Assembly (NCBI GenBank): GCA_019753105.1
Contig: JAIELJ010000005.1
Location: 1 to 64,000 of the forward strand
From: Hyphomonadaceae bacterium
GTDB lineage: Bacteria > Pseudomonadota > Alphaproteobacteria > Caulobacterales > Aquidulcibacteraceae
Direction: 5' to 3'
DNA length: 64,000 nucleotides
The translations under genes and the position numbers were made by a program. Of this stretch, positions 46,858-56,632 are shown one piece after another. Under the pieces are notes generated by a model. It saw only the letters and a list, made by a program, of their open reading frames with translations, was not told the origin of the DNA and ran no database searches. Within the stretch, counting starts at the first letter, position 1, and each line of letters opens with the position of its first letter.

Positions 46858-47372
46858 CGCGCCAAGTCGCACTTCTGCGCGGCGTCAATCTCGGCAAGCG
46901 CCAAGTTGTGATGGCGGAGCTGCGGGCTGTGCTTGAAGCGGCGGGCTTTGAAGGCGTGCGCACGTTGATCGCGAGCGGCAATGTTGTGCTTACGTCGAAG
47001 CTCAAGGGCGCAAAGCTTGAGGCGAAGCTCGAAGAAGTGATCCTAGCTGGCCTCGGCCTGAAGACGGACGTCTTCGTCCGCACTGGCGACGAACTTGACG
47101 CCATCATGGCTGCCAACCCGTTCAAGACGTTCACGAAGACGACGCCGACTTTCATGGTCGTAAACTTCATGCGCGGAGCTGCGACGAAGGCCGAAATGGA
47201 GGCGATGGAGAAGTCGTCGCTCACTGGCGAAGAGGTCGCCCAGGGAGAGCGCTGCCTCTACATCAAGTTTCCCAACGGCCAGGGACCGTCGAAGCTGAAG
47301 CTGCCGAAGCTGGGCTCGGCGCGGAACTGGAATACGGTGACAAAACTTGCCGCCGCCGTGCGCGCGGAATAG
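46854..47372 (+). CDS. DUF1697 domain-containing protein
   Basis: 172 aa, TTG start overlapping fabD stop; VALLRGVNLGKRQVVMAELRAVLEAAGFEGVRTLIASGNVVL. Confidence 0.9.
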   Translation: MTRQVALLRGVNLGKRQVVMAELRAVLEAAGFEGVRTLIASGNVVLTSKLKGAKLEAKLEEVILAGLGLKTDVFVRTGDELDAIMAANPFKTFTKTTPTFMVVNFMRGAATKAEMEAMEKSSLTGEEVAQGERCLYIKFPNGQGPSKLKLPKLGSARNWNTVTKLAAAVRAE

Positions 47373-47396
47373 CAAGCACCAAAGAAGAGGGTCCTC

Positions 47397-48137
47397 ATGT
47401 TCAATCTCAGCGGAAAAACCGCGCTTGTAACAGGCGCTTCGGGTGGCATTGGCGGCGCGATTGCCAAGGCGCTGGCGGCGCAGGGCGCGCGCGTGGCGCT
47501 CTCCGGCACGCGGGTTGAGGCGCTGGAGAAGGTCAAAGCTGAACTCGGCGGCGACCATGTGATCACGCCGTGCAATCTCTCAGATCCCGCCGCTGTCGAT
47601 GCACTGGTTGGCCAAGCCGAAGCAGCGCTTGGCGGCAAACTCGATATCCTCGTGGCCAATGCTGGCATCACCAAGGATGGGCTCTTGCTGCGGATGAAGG
47701 ACGAGGATTTTCAGAGGGTCCTCACCATCAATCTCGAGGGCTATTTCCGCCTCTCGCGCGCGGCCTTGAAGACGATGATGAAGAACCGCTGGGGCCGGAT
47801 CATCGGCATCACGTCGGTCGTGGGCGTCACCGGAAACCCCGGACAGGCGAATTATGCGGCGTCAAAAGCCGGCATGATCGGCTTCACCAAGGCGATGGCG
47901 GCGGAAGTCGCCAGCCGCAACGTGACCGCCAATTGTATCGCGCCGGGCTTCATCTCATCGCCGATGACGGACGTGCTGAATGAGGCCCAAAAAAGCGCTT
48001 TGATGGTCAAAATCCCCGCTGGGCGCTTGGGCGAAGGGGCTGATGTCGCAGCTGCGGCTGTCTTCCTGGCCAGCGAAGAGGCGGGCTACATGACCGGTCA
48101 GACATTGCATGTGAACGGCGGCATGGCCATGATCTGA
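47397..48137 (+). CDS. fabG: 3-oxoacyl-ACP reductase
   Basis: 246 aa; [61 protein letters not shown]. Confidence 0.96.
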   Translation: MFNLSGKTALVTGASGGIGGAIAKALAAQGARVALSGTRVEALEKVKAELGGDHVITPCNLSDPAAVDALVGQAEAALGGKLDILVANAGITKDGLLLRMKDEDFQRVLTINLEGYFRLSRAALKTMMKNRWGRIIGITSVVGVTGNPGQANYAASKAGMIGFTKAMAAEVASRNVTANCIAPGFISSPMTDVLNEAQKSALMVKIPAGRLGEGADVAAAAVFLASEEAGYMTGQTLHVNGGMAMI

Positions 48138-48259
48138 CCGGCGGGTTTGCAGAACCGGCGGTGAAAAGGGCTTGCGCCCCGGACCGCCTGTGTTCAAAAG
48201 GCCGCTCACAAGCGTCCCTCACGGGCGTGAACAATTATTCAGCACTTGGCGAGGCGTGC

Positions 48260-48496
48260 ATGTCGGAAGTTTTTGAGCGCGTGAAGGCGATCGTGATCAA
48301 GCATCTCGAAGCCGATCCGGCCAAGGTGACGGAGAAGGCCTCCTTCATCGACGATCTGGGCGCAGACAGCCTGGACAATGTCGAGCTGGTCATGGCGTTC
48401 GAAGAAGAGTTCGGCATCGAGATTCCGGACGACGCGGCCGAGCACATTCAAACGGTTGGCGACGCCGTGAAGTTCATCTCGGAGAAGCAGGGCTAA
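48260..48496 (+). CDS. acpP: Acyl carrier protein
   Basis: 78 aa; [46 protein letters not shown]. Confidence 0.98.
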   Translation: MSEVFERVKAIVIKHLEADPAKVTEKASFIDDLGADSLDNVELVMAFEEEFGIEIPDDAAEHIQTVGDAVKFISEKQG

Positions 48497-48511
48497 GCCC
48501 TGCCGCTGCCC

Positions 48512-49792
48512 ATGCGGCGCGTTGTCATCACAGGCATAGGGCTCGTTACCCCGCTGGCCGCGAACCGCGAAGCCAGCTGGGAGCGGCTTGTTGCGGGCAA
48601 ATCCGGCGCGAACAGGATTGAACACTTCAAGGTGGACGATCTGCCGTGCCAGATCGCCTGTGTCGTCCCGCGCAGCGATGGCCGCGCTGGCGGCAGCGGC
48701 GATGCGCACGCGTTCAATCCTGACAACGTCATGTCTGCGAAGGAGCAGCGTCGCATCGAGGACTTCATCCTCTACGCAATCGCCGCCGCTGATGAGGCGG
48801 TCGCCGATAGCGCGTGGAAGCCCGAGAGCGACGAAGACAAAAATCGCACCGGCGTTCTGATCGGCTCCGGCATTGGCGGTATCGAAGCGATCGGCGCGAA
48901 CCAAACGATCCTCGATCGCGACGGCCCGCGGAAAATCTCGCCATTCTTCATCCCAAGCGCGCTGATCAATCTGGCCTCGGGCCAAGTTTCGATCCGTCAC
49001 GGCTTCCGCGGCCCTAACCACGCTGTGGTCACCGCGTGCGCGACTGGCGCGCATGCCGTTGGCGATGCGTCGCGGCTGATCATGTACGGCGACGCTGACG
49101 TGATGGTGGCTGGCGGCGCTGAAGCGGCAGTCTGCCGTCTGGCGATGGCAGGCTTCTGCGCGCTGCGGGCGATGTCGACGAATTTCAACGACACGCCGGA
49201 GAAGGGCTCGCGTCCGTACGATAAGGATCGCGATGGCTTCGTCATGGGCGAGGGTGCGGGTTGCTTGGTGCTCGAAGAGTACGAGCACGCCAAAGCACGC
49301 GGCGCGAAGATTTACGCTGAAGTGAAAGGCTACGGCCTCTCCGGCGATGCTTATCACATCACCGCACCGGCCGAGGATGGCGACGGCGGCTATCGCGCCA
49401 TGCAAGCGGCGCTGAAGAACGCCGGCATGAGCCCGGGCGATATCGACTATCTCAACACCCACGGCACTTCGACGCCGCTTGGCGATGAAATCGAGTTGCG
49501 CGCCATCGAGCGCCTGTTCGGCAATGCCGCAGCCAACCTCTCTGTGTCGTCCACGAAATCGGCCATCGGCCATTTGCTCGGCGCGGCGGGTGTGGTGGAG
49601 GCCGTGTTCTGCGCGCTCGCCATCCGTGATGGCGTTATTCCGCCGACACTGAACCTGGACAATCCTTCAGTCGAAAGCGCCATGGATTTGACGCCTCATA
49701 AGGCCAAGAAGCGGCCAGTGAGAGCAGCAATGTCAAATTCCTTCGGGTTCGGCGGCACGAACGCCGCTGTGATCCTGACCGCGGTGGATTAA
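48512..49792 (+). CDS. fabF: 3-oxoacyl-ACP synthase II
   Basis: 426 aa; RRVVITGIGLVTPLA, VVTACATGAHAVGDASRLI, NTHGTSTPLGD, FGFGGTNAAVIL. Confidence 0.97.
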   Translation: MRRVVITGIGLVTPLAANREASWERLVAGKSGANRIEHFKVDDLPCQIACVVPRSDGRAGGSGDAHAFNPDNVMSAKEQRRIEDFILYAIAAADEAVADSAWKPESDEDKNRTGVLIGSGIGGIEAIGANQTILDRDGPRKISPFFIPSALINLASGQVSIRHGFRGPNHAVVTACATGAHAVGDASRLIMYGDADVMVAGGAEAAVCRLAMAGFCALRAMSTNFNDTPEKGSRPYDKDRDGFVMGEGAGCLVLEEYEHAKARGAKIYAEVKGYGLSGDAYHITAPAEDGDGGYRAMQAALKNAGMSPGDIDYLNTHGTSTPLGDEIELRAIERLFGNAAANLSVSSTKSAIGHLLGAAGVVEAVFCALAIRDGVIPPTLNLDNPSVESAMDLTPHKAKKRPVRAAMSNSFGFGGTNAAVILTAVD

Positions 49793-50850
49793 TGGCGCGC
49801 GCACCAGCACGCCGCGCTGGCGGCGGCTCCTTCCTGTTCTGGATTCTGGCGCTGGCTGGCGCTGCTGCGATTTTCGTCTTCTTCTTTTTCTCCAGCGCCA
49901 TGAGCCGGCCTGGCCCAAGCGCTGAAGACCGTGCTTTCCTTGTCGAGCGCGGCGATAGCGGCGCGGCGATCGCTTCGAACTTACAAGAACAGGGCTTCAT
50001 CACCGACGATCTGCTCTTCCGCATCGCCAACCGGCTCTATGGTGGCGGCGTTGCGCTGCAAGCGGGTGAATATCAAATCCCGGCGCGCGCTTCGGTGCGC
50101 GAGATCGTCGAGATGATGACGAGTGGCGACGCGCTTCAGCACGCCATCACGTTCCCTGAAGGCATTACCATCGCTGCGGTAATGCGCATCATCGAAGAAA
50201 GTGATGTGCTCACTGGTGATATGCCGGAGGCGCCGCCCGAGGGCTCGATCCTGCCGGATACGTATCACGTTCAGCGCGGTATGACGCGCGCAGCACTCCT
50301 GCAGATCATGCGCGACGCGCACGATGATGCCGTTGCCGAAATCTGGGCCAATCGCGCGCCAAATCTGCCGATCACGACGGTTGAGGATTTCGTGACGTTG
50401 GCTTCGATCGTGGAGCGTGAGACCGGCATCCCGTCGGAGCGTCCAATGGTGGCGGGCGTTTTCGTCAATCGTTTGCGCGTGCCGATGCGCCTCGAAACCG
50501 ATCCGACGATCATTTACGGCGTCTGCTTGCGTTTCCCGAATCGTTGCCGCGATGGGCGCCTGGTCGATGCGCAGGGCAATCGCCGCACCATCCGTCAAAG
50601 CGAGATTGATCTCGACACCGGCTACAACACGTATCGCATCGACGGCCTGCCGCCGACACCGATCGCCAATCCTGGCCGGGCTGCACTGGAAGCGACGGCC
50701 AACCCTGCGACGACCAACGCCATCTTCTTCGTCGCCGATGGCACAGGCGGTCACCTATTTGCGGCGACGCTGGCCGAGCACCAGGCCAATGTCCGCCGAT
50801 GGCGCGAGATTGAAGCCGAGCGTCTAGCGCAACAACGCCAGGGACGCTGA
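49792..50850 (+). CDS. mltG: Endolytic transglycosylase MltG
   Basis: 352 aa; N-terminal TM; LASIVERETGIPSERPMVAGVFVNRLRVPMRLETDPTIIYG. Confidence 0.95.
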   Translation: MARAPARRAGGGSFLFWILALAGAAAIFVFFFFSSAMSRPGPSAEDRAFLVERGDSGAAIASNLQEQGFITDDLLFRIANRLYGGGVALQAGEYQIPARASVREIVEMMTSGDALQHAITFPEGITIAAVMRIIEESDVLTGDMPEAPPEGSILPDTYHVQRGMTRAALLQIMRDAHDDAVAEIWANRAPNLPITTVEDFVTLASIVERETGIPSERPMVAGVFVNRLRVPMRLETDPTIIYGVCLRFPNRCRDGRLVDAQGNRRTIRQSEIDLDTGYNTYRIDGLPPTPIANPGRAALEATANPATTNAIFFVADGTGGHLFAATLAEHQANVRRWREIEAERLAQQRQGR

Positions 50851-50902
50851 CATGCGCGCGGCGGGGATGCGCCGCCGCTGATTCCCCTGTAATCACTCCG
50901 TC

Positions 50903-51793
50903 ATGACCATTTCAGGCATGACCGGCTTTGCCCGCGCCGAAGGCGAACACGCCGGCCAGCGCTGGGTGTGGGAAGTCCGCAGCGTCAACGGCCGCAACCT
51001 CGATCTCAAGCTGCGTCTGCCGCCGGGCTTCGATGCAATCGAACCGCCCGCGCGCGCCGGCGCAAACGCCGCCTTCAAGCGCGGCAGCGTGCAAGCGACG
51101 CTAACGCTGGCGCGCGACGCCGCTGCCGCCGCGCCGCTCAGAATTGATTTCGCACTGGTGGACCGCCTGATCGACGCGGGCGAGCCTTTGGTGCGTGCGA
51201 ACAAGGTCGAGCGCGCGCGTTGGGATGGTCTGCTCAGCGTCCGTGGCGTGTTGCAGAGCGAGGATGCCGCTGAGCTGAGCGACGAGGACCGCGCCGCACT
51301 CGAAGCCGCACTCGTCGCGGGCTTCCATCAGGCCCTCGCCGGACTTGCGCAGGCTCGCCAAGCCGAAGGCCGCTCGCTGGCTGCGATCTTCAGCGATGCC
51401 GCTGACAAGCTCGATGCTTTGATCGCCGCTGCACGCGTTACCGCGGGCGCTGCGCCACAAGCGGCGCTTGATCGGATCAAACAACGCCTTGAGGCGCTGG
51501 CGCCCGACATCAAGCTCGATCCCCAACGCGTCGCACAAGAAGCTGCGATCGCCGCCATGCGCGCAGACGTCGCCGAAGAACTGGAGCGGCTGACGGCGCA
51601 CGCCGCCGAACTGCGCGCACTCATCACCAAGCCAGAGCCCGCTGGCCGCAGGCTGGATTTCCTTAGCCAAGAGCTCTCGCGCGAAGCCAATACGCTTTGT
51701 TCGAAATCAGCCGATCTCGAACTCACACGCATCGGTCTCGATCTCAAAACCGTGGTCGATCAGATCAAGGAGCAAGCCGCCAATGTTGAATGA
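50903..51793 (+). CDS. YicC/YloC family endoribonuclease
   Basis: 296 aa; MTISGMTGFARAEGEHAGQRWVWEVRSVNGRNLDLKLRLPPGFDAIE; GRRLDFLSQELSREANTLCSKSADLELTRIGLDLK. Confidence 0.95.
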   Translation: MTISGMTGFARAEGEHAGQRWVWEVRSVNGRNLDLKLRLPPGFDAIEPPARAGANAAFKRGSVQATLTLARDAAAAAPLRIDFALVDRLIDAGEPLVRANKVERARWDGLLSVRGVLQSEDAAELSDEDRAALEAALVAGFHQALAGLAQARQAEGRSLAAIFSDAADKLDALIAAARVTAGAAPQAALDRIKQRLEALAPDIKLDPQRVAQEAAIAAMRADVAEELERLTAHAAELRALITKPEPAGRRLDFLSQELSREANTLCSKSADLELTRIGLDLKTVVDQIKEQAANVE

Positions 51794-52421
51794 ACACGTC
51801 GCGCGGCGCGGCCTCATGTTCGTGCTGTCGAGCCCGGCAGGTGCTGGCAAATCAACGCTGGCGCGTAAGCTGATCGAGGAAGACCAGAACACAGCGATGT
51901 CGGTCTCGGCGACGACGCGGGCGCCGCGCGGAAATGAGATCGATGGGCGCGAATACAAGTTCGTCTCGCGCGAAGTGTTCGAGGAAATGGCCGATCGCAA
52001 CGAGTTTCTCGAACATGCGATGGTGTTCGGCAACCATTACGGCACGCCGCGTGCGCCGGTAGAGGCGTTGCTGATTCAAGGGCGCGATGTGCTCTTCGAT
52101 GTCGATTGGCAGGGCGCGCGAGCGCTGCGGGCGGCTGCGCCGGAGGATGTCGTCGGCATCTTCATACTGCCGCCCTCGATGACGGAGCTTGAGCGGCGTC
52201 TGCGCTCGCGCGCGGAGGACAGCGAAGAAACGATCAATCGTCGCATGGCGCGTTCGCTCGATGAGATCGCGCACTGGAGCGAGTATGATTACGTGCTGGT
52301 CAATGCGTTGCTCGAACAGACGCTGACGCAGATCAGGCAGATTCTCGCCGCAGAGCGCTTGAAGCGTCACCGCCAGATGTGGCTGCCGTTGCATGTTGAG
52401 CGGTTGGAGCAGGGGATTTAG
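51783..52421 (+). CDS. gmk: Guanylate kinase
   Basis: 212 aa; LMFVLSSPAGAGKSTLARKLIEED, SVSATTRAPRGNEIDGREYKFVSREVFEEM. Confidence 0.97.
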   Translation: MLNEHVARRGLMFVLSSPAGAGKSTLARKLIEEDQNTAMSVSATTRAPRGNEIDGREYKFVSREVFEEMADRNEFLEHAMVFGNHYGTPRAPVEALLIQGRDVLFDVDWQGARALRAAAPEDVVGIFILPPSMTELERRLRSRAEDSEETINRRMARSLDEIAHWSEYDYVLVNALLEQTLTQIRQILAAERLKRHRQMWLPLHVERLEQGI

Positions 52422-52425
52422 GGCG

Positions 52426-53034
52426 ATGCGGCGCGCGCTCGTTTTGGCGATCGCGCTCATCCTCTCCGCCTGCGGTCAATCGGGGCCCGCTACACCCCGC
52501 GCGTTTGAGCGCTGGATCGCTGCAGAGCCTGCGCGCGCAGAGTCTCTTGCCCGCTTCGAAACACTGCTCGCGCGCGAGGGCGTCTCTAACGTTTTTCCGG
52601 TGCGCGAGCTTTGGTTTGTCGATCGGATTGATCCTGAGTGCGTCGTCGAGCCGTTCGTCATTCCACCAGAAGAGTTGTGGCCGAACATCGTGCCGACGCT
52701 GCGCTACATTCGCGACCATGTCGTGCCTGCGATTGGCCCCGTGACGGTCGCCTCCGGCTATCGCGATCCTGACTTTAACGCCTGCATCGAAGGCGCATCG
52801 CGCAGCGCCCATCGCGGCTTCCATGCGCTCGATCTCTTCCCGCGGGATCCATTAGTGACGCGTGAACGGCTGATCTCAGTCTTATGCCCCATTCACGCTG
52901 CTGAGGGGCGGCGCCTCGATGTCGGCATGGGCATCTACCGTGCCCGGCGTTTCCACATCGACGCGCACGGCTATCGCGGTTGGGGCGAGGATTTTCGCGG
53001 CGCGACATTTCCATGCACGGCAGAGCGCGCATGA
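52426..53034 (+). CDS. Peptidase M15-like (D-Ala-D-Ala carboxypeptidase-type) lipoprotein
   Basis: Lipobox ILSACGQS; ASGYRDPDFNACIEGASRSAHRGFHALDLFP and RRFHIDAHGYRGWG metal-site-like motifs. Confidence 0.82.
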   Translation: MRRALVLAIALILSACGQSGPATPRAFERWIAAEPARAESLARFETLLAREGVSNVFPVRELWFVDRIDPECVVEPFVIPPEELWPNIVPTLRYIRDHVVPAIGPVTVASGYRDPDFNACIEGASRSAHRGFHALDLFPRDPLVTRERLISVLCPIHAAEGRRLDVGMGIYRARRFHIDAHGYRGWGEDFRGATFPCTAERA

Positions 53035-53175
53035 CGACATTGGAATTCGTCTCAGTTCTAATGCGAGCGCGCGCGCCACGCGCCCGATAGGCGCTCAATG
53101 GAACTTCAGCGCCTTTTGTTCGTTCTTCTAGTTACCGCGCCACCAAGTTTGCGATTTGAGAGATACATCATCGCA

Positions 53176-53204
53176 CCCCGCCGCGCGCGGAGGGGAGATT
53201 TTTT
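53176..53204 (+). promoter_or_regulatory. Terminator-like hairpin overlapping Shine-Dalgarno, directly upstream of ATG 53206
   Basis: CCCC g CCG-CGCG-CGG a GGGG then agaTTTTTT; ggagggg (putative SD) forms the 3' arm. Confidence 0.6.
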
Positions 53205-53205
53205 C

Positions 53206-53550
53206 ATGCAAGAGACCATCATCAAGAAGCCCGCTCACGAGCGGGCTGGCAAGTACGTGGCCATTACGGTGCTCGCGTTGGGATTAGGCGCGTGTGCTGC
53301 TGGGTCGACGGATGCCGCACAAGCTGCAGACTCTGGTGGAGTGTCGTTGTTCGTGCTGGGCTTCTGGCATGGTCTCATCGCGCCGCTGACGCTGCTCGTG
53401 GAAGCCATCAATGAATTCGCCACTGGCGCGCTGCCCTGGTCGCCGCGCATGTACCAAGAAGGCGGCGGCGTCATTTACGATCTCGGCTTTTTCATCGGCA
53501 TTATCGGAGGCCCCTCGATCCTCTGGTCTGGCTCCCTGCGCCGACGCTAG
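53206..53550 (+). CDS. Small uncharacterised lipoprotein with conserved [11 protein letters not shown] / YDLGFFIGI motifs
   Basis: 114 aa; lipobox [32 protein letters not shown]...[21 protein letters not shown]. Confidence 0.8.
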   Translation: MQETIIKKPAHERAGKYVAITVLALGLGACAAGSTDAAQAADSGGVSLFVLGFWHGLIAPLTLLVEAINEFATGALPWSPRMYQEGGGVIYDLGFFIGIIGGPSILWSGSLRRR

Positions 53551-54377
53551 ATCTGGCGCGCGCGCCAGGCGTCAGCGAGTGCGCGAAAGCCCGCTTGATC
53601 GATTTCCTCGGCGCGCGCTGTCGGCTCTAGTCGAGCTTCGTTCAACAACGCCTCCGCGTCAGGGGTAAGCGCGCGCAGAGCAGAACGCAGCATCTTGCGG
53701 CGCTGGCCGAACGCGGCGGCCGTCACGCGCTCCAGCGCATCGAGATGCGGGTACGGATCGGCGCGATCGCGGAGCGTGACGATGGCGGACGCAATCTTCG
53801 GCGGCGGCGTGAACGCGCGCGCCGGGACGGTGAACTCCAGCCTGCATTCGCAACGCGCTTGCGCGAGCACCGCAAGGCGCCCGTAAGCGTCGCTGCCGGG
53901 CTTTGCGACGATGCGCTGTGCGACTTCCTTCTGGAACATGAGCGTCATGTCCCCACGCCACGCACCTGCCTTTAGCCAGTTCACCAAGAGCGGCGTGCCG
54001 ACATTGTAAGGCAGGTTAGAAATGATCGCAGCGCTCGCGCCGCTCACCAGAGCTGCCTGATCCACCTGCAACGCATCGCCCTGCACGATGGTGAGCCGTC
54101 CCTCGCTCCATGCGATCAGCGGTTCGAGCAGTGGCAGGAAGCGTGTGTCTTTTTCGATCGCCGTGACGTGCGCGCCGGATTCGAGCAATGCGCGCGTAAG
54201 GCCCCCAGGCCCCGGGCCGACTTCAATCACTTGCTTGCCGGCTAAATCGCCCGCCGTCTTGGCGATGCGGCGGGTGATGTTGAGATCGAGCAGGAAGTGT
54301 TGGCCGAGGCCTTTATTGGCCCACAGTCCATGCGCTTCCAATTCATCACGCAGCGTCGGCAACTCGTCGGCGTTCAT
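53547..54377 (-). CDS. rsmA: 16S rRNA (adenine(1518)/(1519)-N6)-dimethyltransferase
   Basis: [60 protein letters not shown] overlap with pdxA stop. Confidence 0.96.
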   Translation of the reverse strand: MNADELPTLRDELEAHGLWANKGLGQHFLLDLNITRRIAKTAGDLAGKQVIEVGPGPGGLTRALLESGAHVTAIEKDTRFLPLLEPLIAWSEGRLTIVQGDALQVDQAALVSGASAAIISNLPYNVGTPLLVNWLKAGAWRGDMTLMFQKEVAQRIVAKPGSDAYGRLAVLAQARCECRLEFTVPARAFTPPPKIASAIVTLRDRADPYPHLDALERVTAAAFGQRRKMLRSALRALTPDAEALLNEARLEPTARAEEIDQAGFRALADAWRARQI

Positions 54378-55384
54378 GCGCGCGCACGGCGTTCGGCCAT
54401 CGCCCATGCCATCGTCATCGCCGCACGAACGCTGTCTGGCCGCGCGACGCCTTTGCCGGCGATATCAAAGCCGGTGCCGTGATCGGGTGAGGTGCGCACG
54501 ATTGGCAGGCCAAGCGTGATGTTTACGCCATCCCAGAAGTGCAGCGTCTTGATCGGGATCAGCCCCTGATCGTGATAGAGCGCGATTGCCGCATCGTAGG
54601 TCTGACGCGCTTCCTCGTGGAAGAGCGCATCGGCCGAGCGAGCATCGCTGACGGCCCAGCCCTCCGCGCGCAGGATCGCGGCTGCCGGATTGATGATCTC
54701 GATCTCTTCGCGGCCTATCGTACCGTTTTCGCCCGCGTGCGGATTGAGGCCGCAAAACACCAAGCGTGGCTCAGCAATACCGAAGTCGCGCCTGAGCGCT
54801 TCGGCGACGACGCGGCCGGTTTGGACGAGCATCAGGCGATCGAGTTGCTTTGGAACGTCAGCAAGCGGCGTATGGATGGTCGCCAGCGCCACGCGCAATG
54901 ACGGGCCGGCGAGCATCATGACGGGGCCGCGCGCCTGTGGCCAAACATCGTCCTTGGTTAGGTGTGCAATGAACTCCGTGTGACCGGGGAAGCCGAAGTC
55001 AGCCGTGTGCAGCACCGACTTTGCGATTGGCAGTGTCACCAGCGCCGAGGCGGCGCCGGTGCGGACGGCGTCTACGCCGCGCGCGATGGCGGCGATGGTG
55101 GTTTCGGCGTTTACGGGATCCGGTTCGCCCGGCGTTTCTTCCATCGCGAGCGGTGTCTCGAGCACAGACAACGCATTGCCGCCCGCGCTGACGGCGCGGG
55201 CGTCCGTGACGACGTTGAGCGTGGGCTTGGTTAGCCCCAGCCGCGCGGACGCGCGCTCAAACGCATCCGCATCGCCGACCAAGAAAAAGGGCGGCGTCGC
55301 GCTATCGCGAGCCGCCCAAATTCGCGCCGCCAGTTCGAGGCCGATCCCTGCGGGATCGCCCATCGAAACGGCAAGCGGCTTCAT
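54374..55384 (-). CDS. pdxA: 4-hydroxythreonine-4-phosphate dehydrogenase
   Basis: 336 aa; [84 protein letters not shown]. Confidence 0.97.
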   Translation of the reverse strand: MKPLAVSMGDPAGIGLELAARIWAARDSATPPFFLVGDADAFERASARLGLTKPTLNVVTDARAVSAGGNALSVLETPLAMEETPGEPDPVNAETTIAAIARGVDAVRTGAASALVTLPIAKSVLHTADFGFPGHTEFIAHLTKDDVWPQARGPVMMLAGPSLRVALATIHTPLADVPKQLDRLMLVQTGRVVAEALRRDFGIAEPRLVFCGLNPHAGENGTIGREEIEIINPAAAILRAEGWAVSDARSADALFHEEARQTYDAAIALYHDQGLIPIKTLHFWDGVNITLGLPIVRTSPDHGTGFDIAGKGVARPDSVRAAMTMAWAMAERRARA

Positions 55385-56622
55385 TAGCGCGTGATGATCG
55401 TGGCTTCGCGGCGCAGGTTACGCAGATAGCGCTCAGCCAGCATGTTCAGCTCTTGCTCGCGCAAGCGCCCTTCGATCTCGCGGCGGTCCGGCACGCCGGC
55501 GCCGCCAGCCGTGCGGGAGCAGACCATGAGCATGTCTACTTGATCGCCGTTGACGCGCACTTCGGAGGCTTGGCGTTCGCCGAGGCCGGCGATGCGCTCA
55601 CGGATCGCCGGCGAAAGATCGGCCTCGGCTGTTTGGCCAAGTTCGACTGCCGACGCTCCTTGGATGTTGGCAAGCTGCCGCTCAAGGTTCGGGCACCCTT
55701 CTTCGCGGCGACGCACGCGTTCCAGATCGGCCTGGCGCGCAGCTGGCGCAGTGATCTGGACGAGGTCAATGATCGACGACGAGCCTGGGGCGCCGCCAGC
55801 GCGACGATCGCGCATGGCAATGATGTATACGCCGCTCGGTGTGCGTACCGGCAATGAGACTTGGCCCTGCTGAAGGCGCTCAGCCACCGGCTGCAGTTCT
55901 GGCGAAAGTTCAGTTGAAGCAATCCAGCCAATGTCGCCGCCCGAAGCGGCTGACGGCGCACCGGAGAACTGACGCGCAACCATCGGGAACGGCGCGCCGC
56001 GCTGCATTTCCTGCAGCAGACGCATCGCGCCTTGCTCCATTTCGTTGAACTCGCGCTCGTTCTCGGCCGGAAGGAAGATTTCCGAGATCAGATATTGTGG
56101 GCGCGTCAGGTTTGCCGCGATGCGGTTTTGCGTGGCCGTGACCTCCGCATCGGAAACGCGCAAACGCGCGCCATAGAGGCCGCTCATCAGCCGCGTCCAG
56201 GCGAGGTCGGAGCGAATCTGTGCGCGCAGTGTCGTGATCGAGACGTTGCGTGAGGCGAGCTGCCTCTGCAGGCCCGGCAGATCGGTTTCGTTCTGGCGCG
56301 CGATATCGGCCAGGCGGCGTTCGATATCGGCATCCGAGACGCCGACTTCGAAGCGCGTGGCTTCCTGAATTTGCAGCGCTTCGTCGATCAGATCGCGCAG
56401 CGCCTGCAAACGCGCGCGTTGCTGCATTTCCTCGTTCGGCGCTTCGATGCCGGCGGACATCAGCAGCAAATTGGCGCGCTGGCGCACGTCGAAGGTGGAG
56501 ATCACGCGGTCATTGACGATCGCGGCGACGCCTTCGGATGTCTGACCGATCGCAGGCGAGGCGGCGCCCGCCAGCGCCGCTGCGACAGCAACCGCTGCAA
56601 AAAACTTCTTCACGTTCATCAT
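55384..56622 (-). CDS. surA: SurA-like periplasmic chaperone / peptidyl-prolyl isomerase
   Basis: Signal peptide, GVAAIVNDRVISTFDVRQRANLLL N-terminal SurA domain, PpiC-like domain; between pdxA and lptD. Confidence 0.9.
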   Translation of the reverse strand: MMNVKKFFAAVAVAAALAGAASPAIGQTSEGVAAIVNDRVISTFDVRQRANLLLMSAGIEAPNEEMQQRARLQALRDLIDEALQIQEATRFEVGVSDADIERRLADIARQNETDLPGLQRQLASRNVSITTLRAQIRSDLAWTRLMSGLYGARLRVSDAEVTATQNRIAANLTRPQYLISEIFLPAENEREFNEMEQGAMRLLQEMQRGAPFPMVARQFSGAPSAASGGDIGWIASTELSPELQPVAERLQQGQVSLPVRTPSGVYIIAMRDRRAGGAPGSSSIIDLVQITAPAARQADLERVRRREEGCPNLERQLANIQGASAVELGQTAEADLSPAIRERIAGLGERQASEVRVNGDQVDMLMVCSRTAGGAGVPDRREIEGRLREQELNMLAERYLRNLRREATIITR

Positions 56623-56632
56623 TAGCTCCGCC

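Noticed and set aside
48239-49573. 444-aa minus-strand ORF antisense to acpP/fabF
   Set aside because: Opposite to clear AcpP and FabF; no protein-like motif
53118-53140. gttcgttcttctagtt considered as a second LexA box
   Set aside because: No two GTTC half-sites with 7-nt spacing
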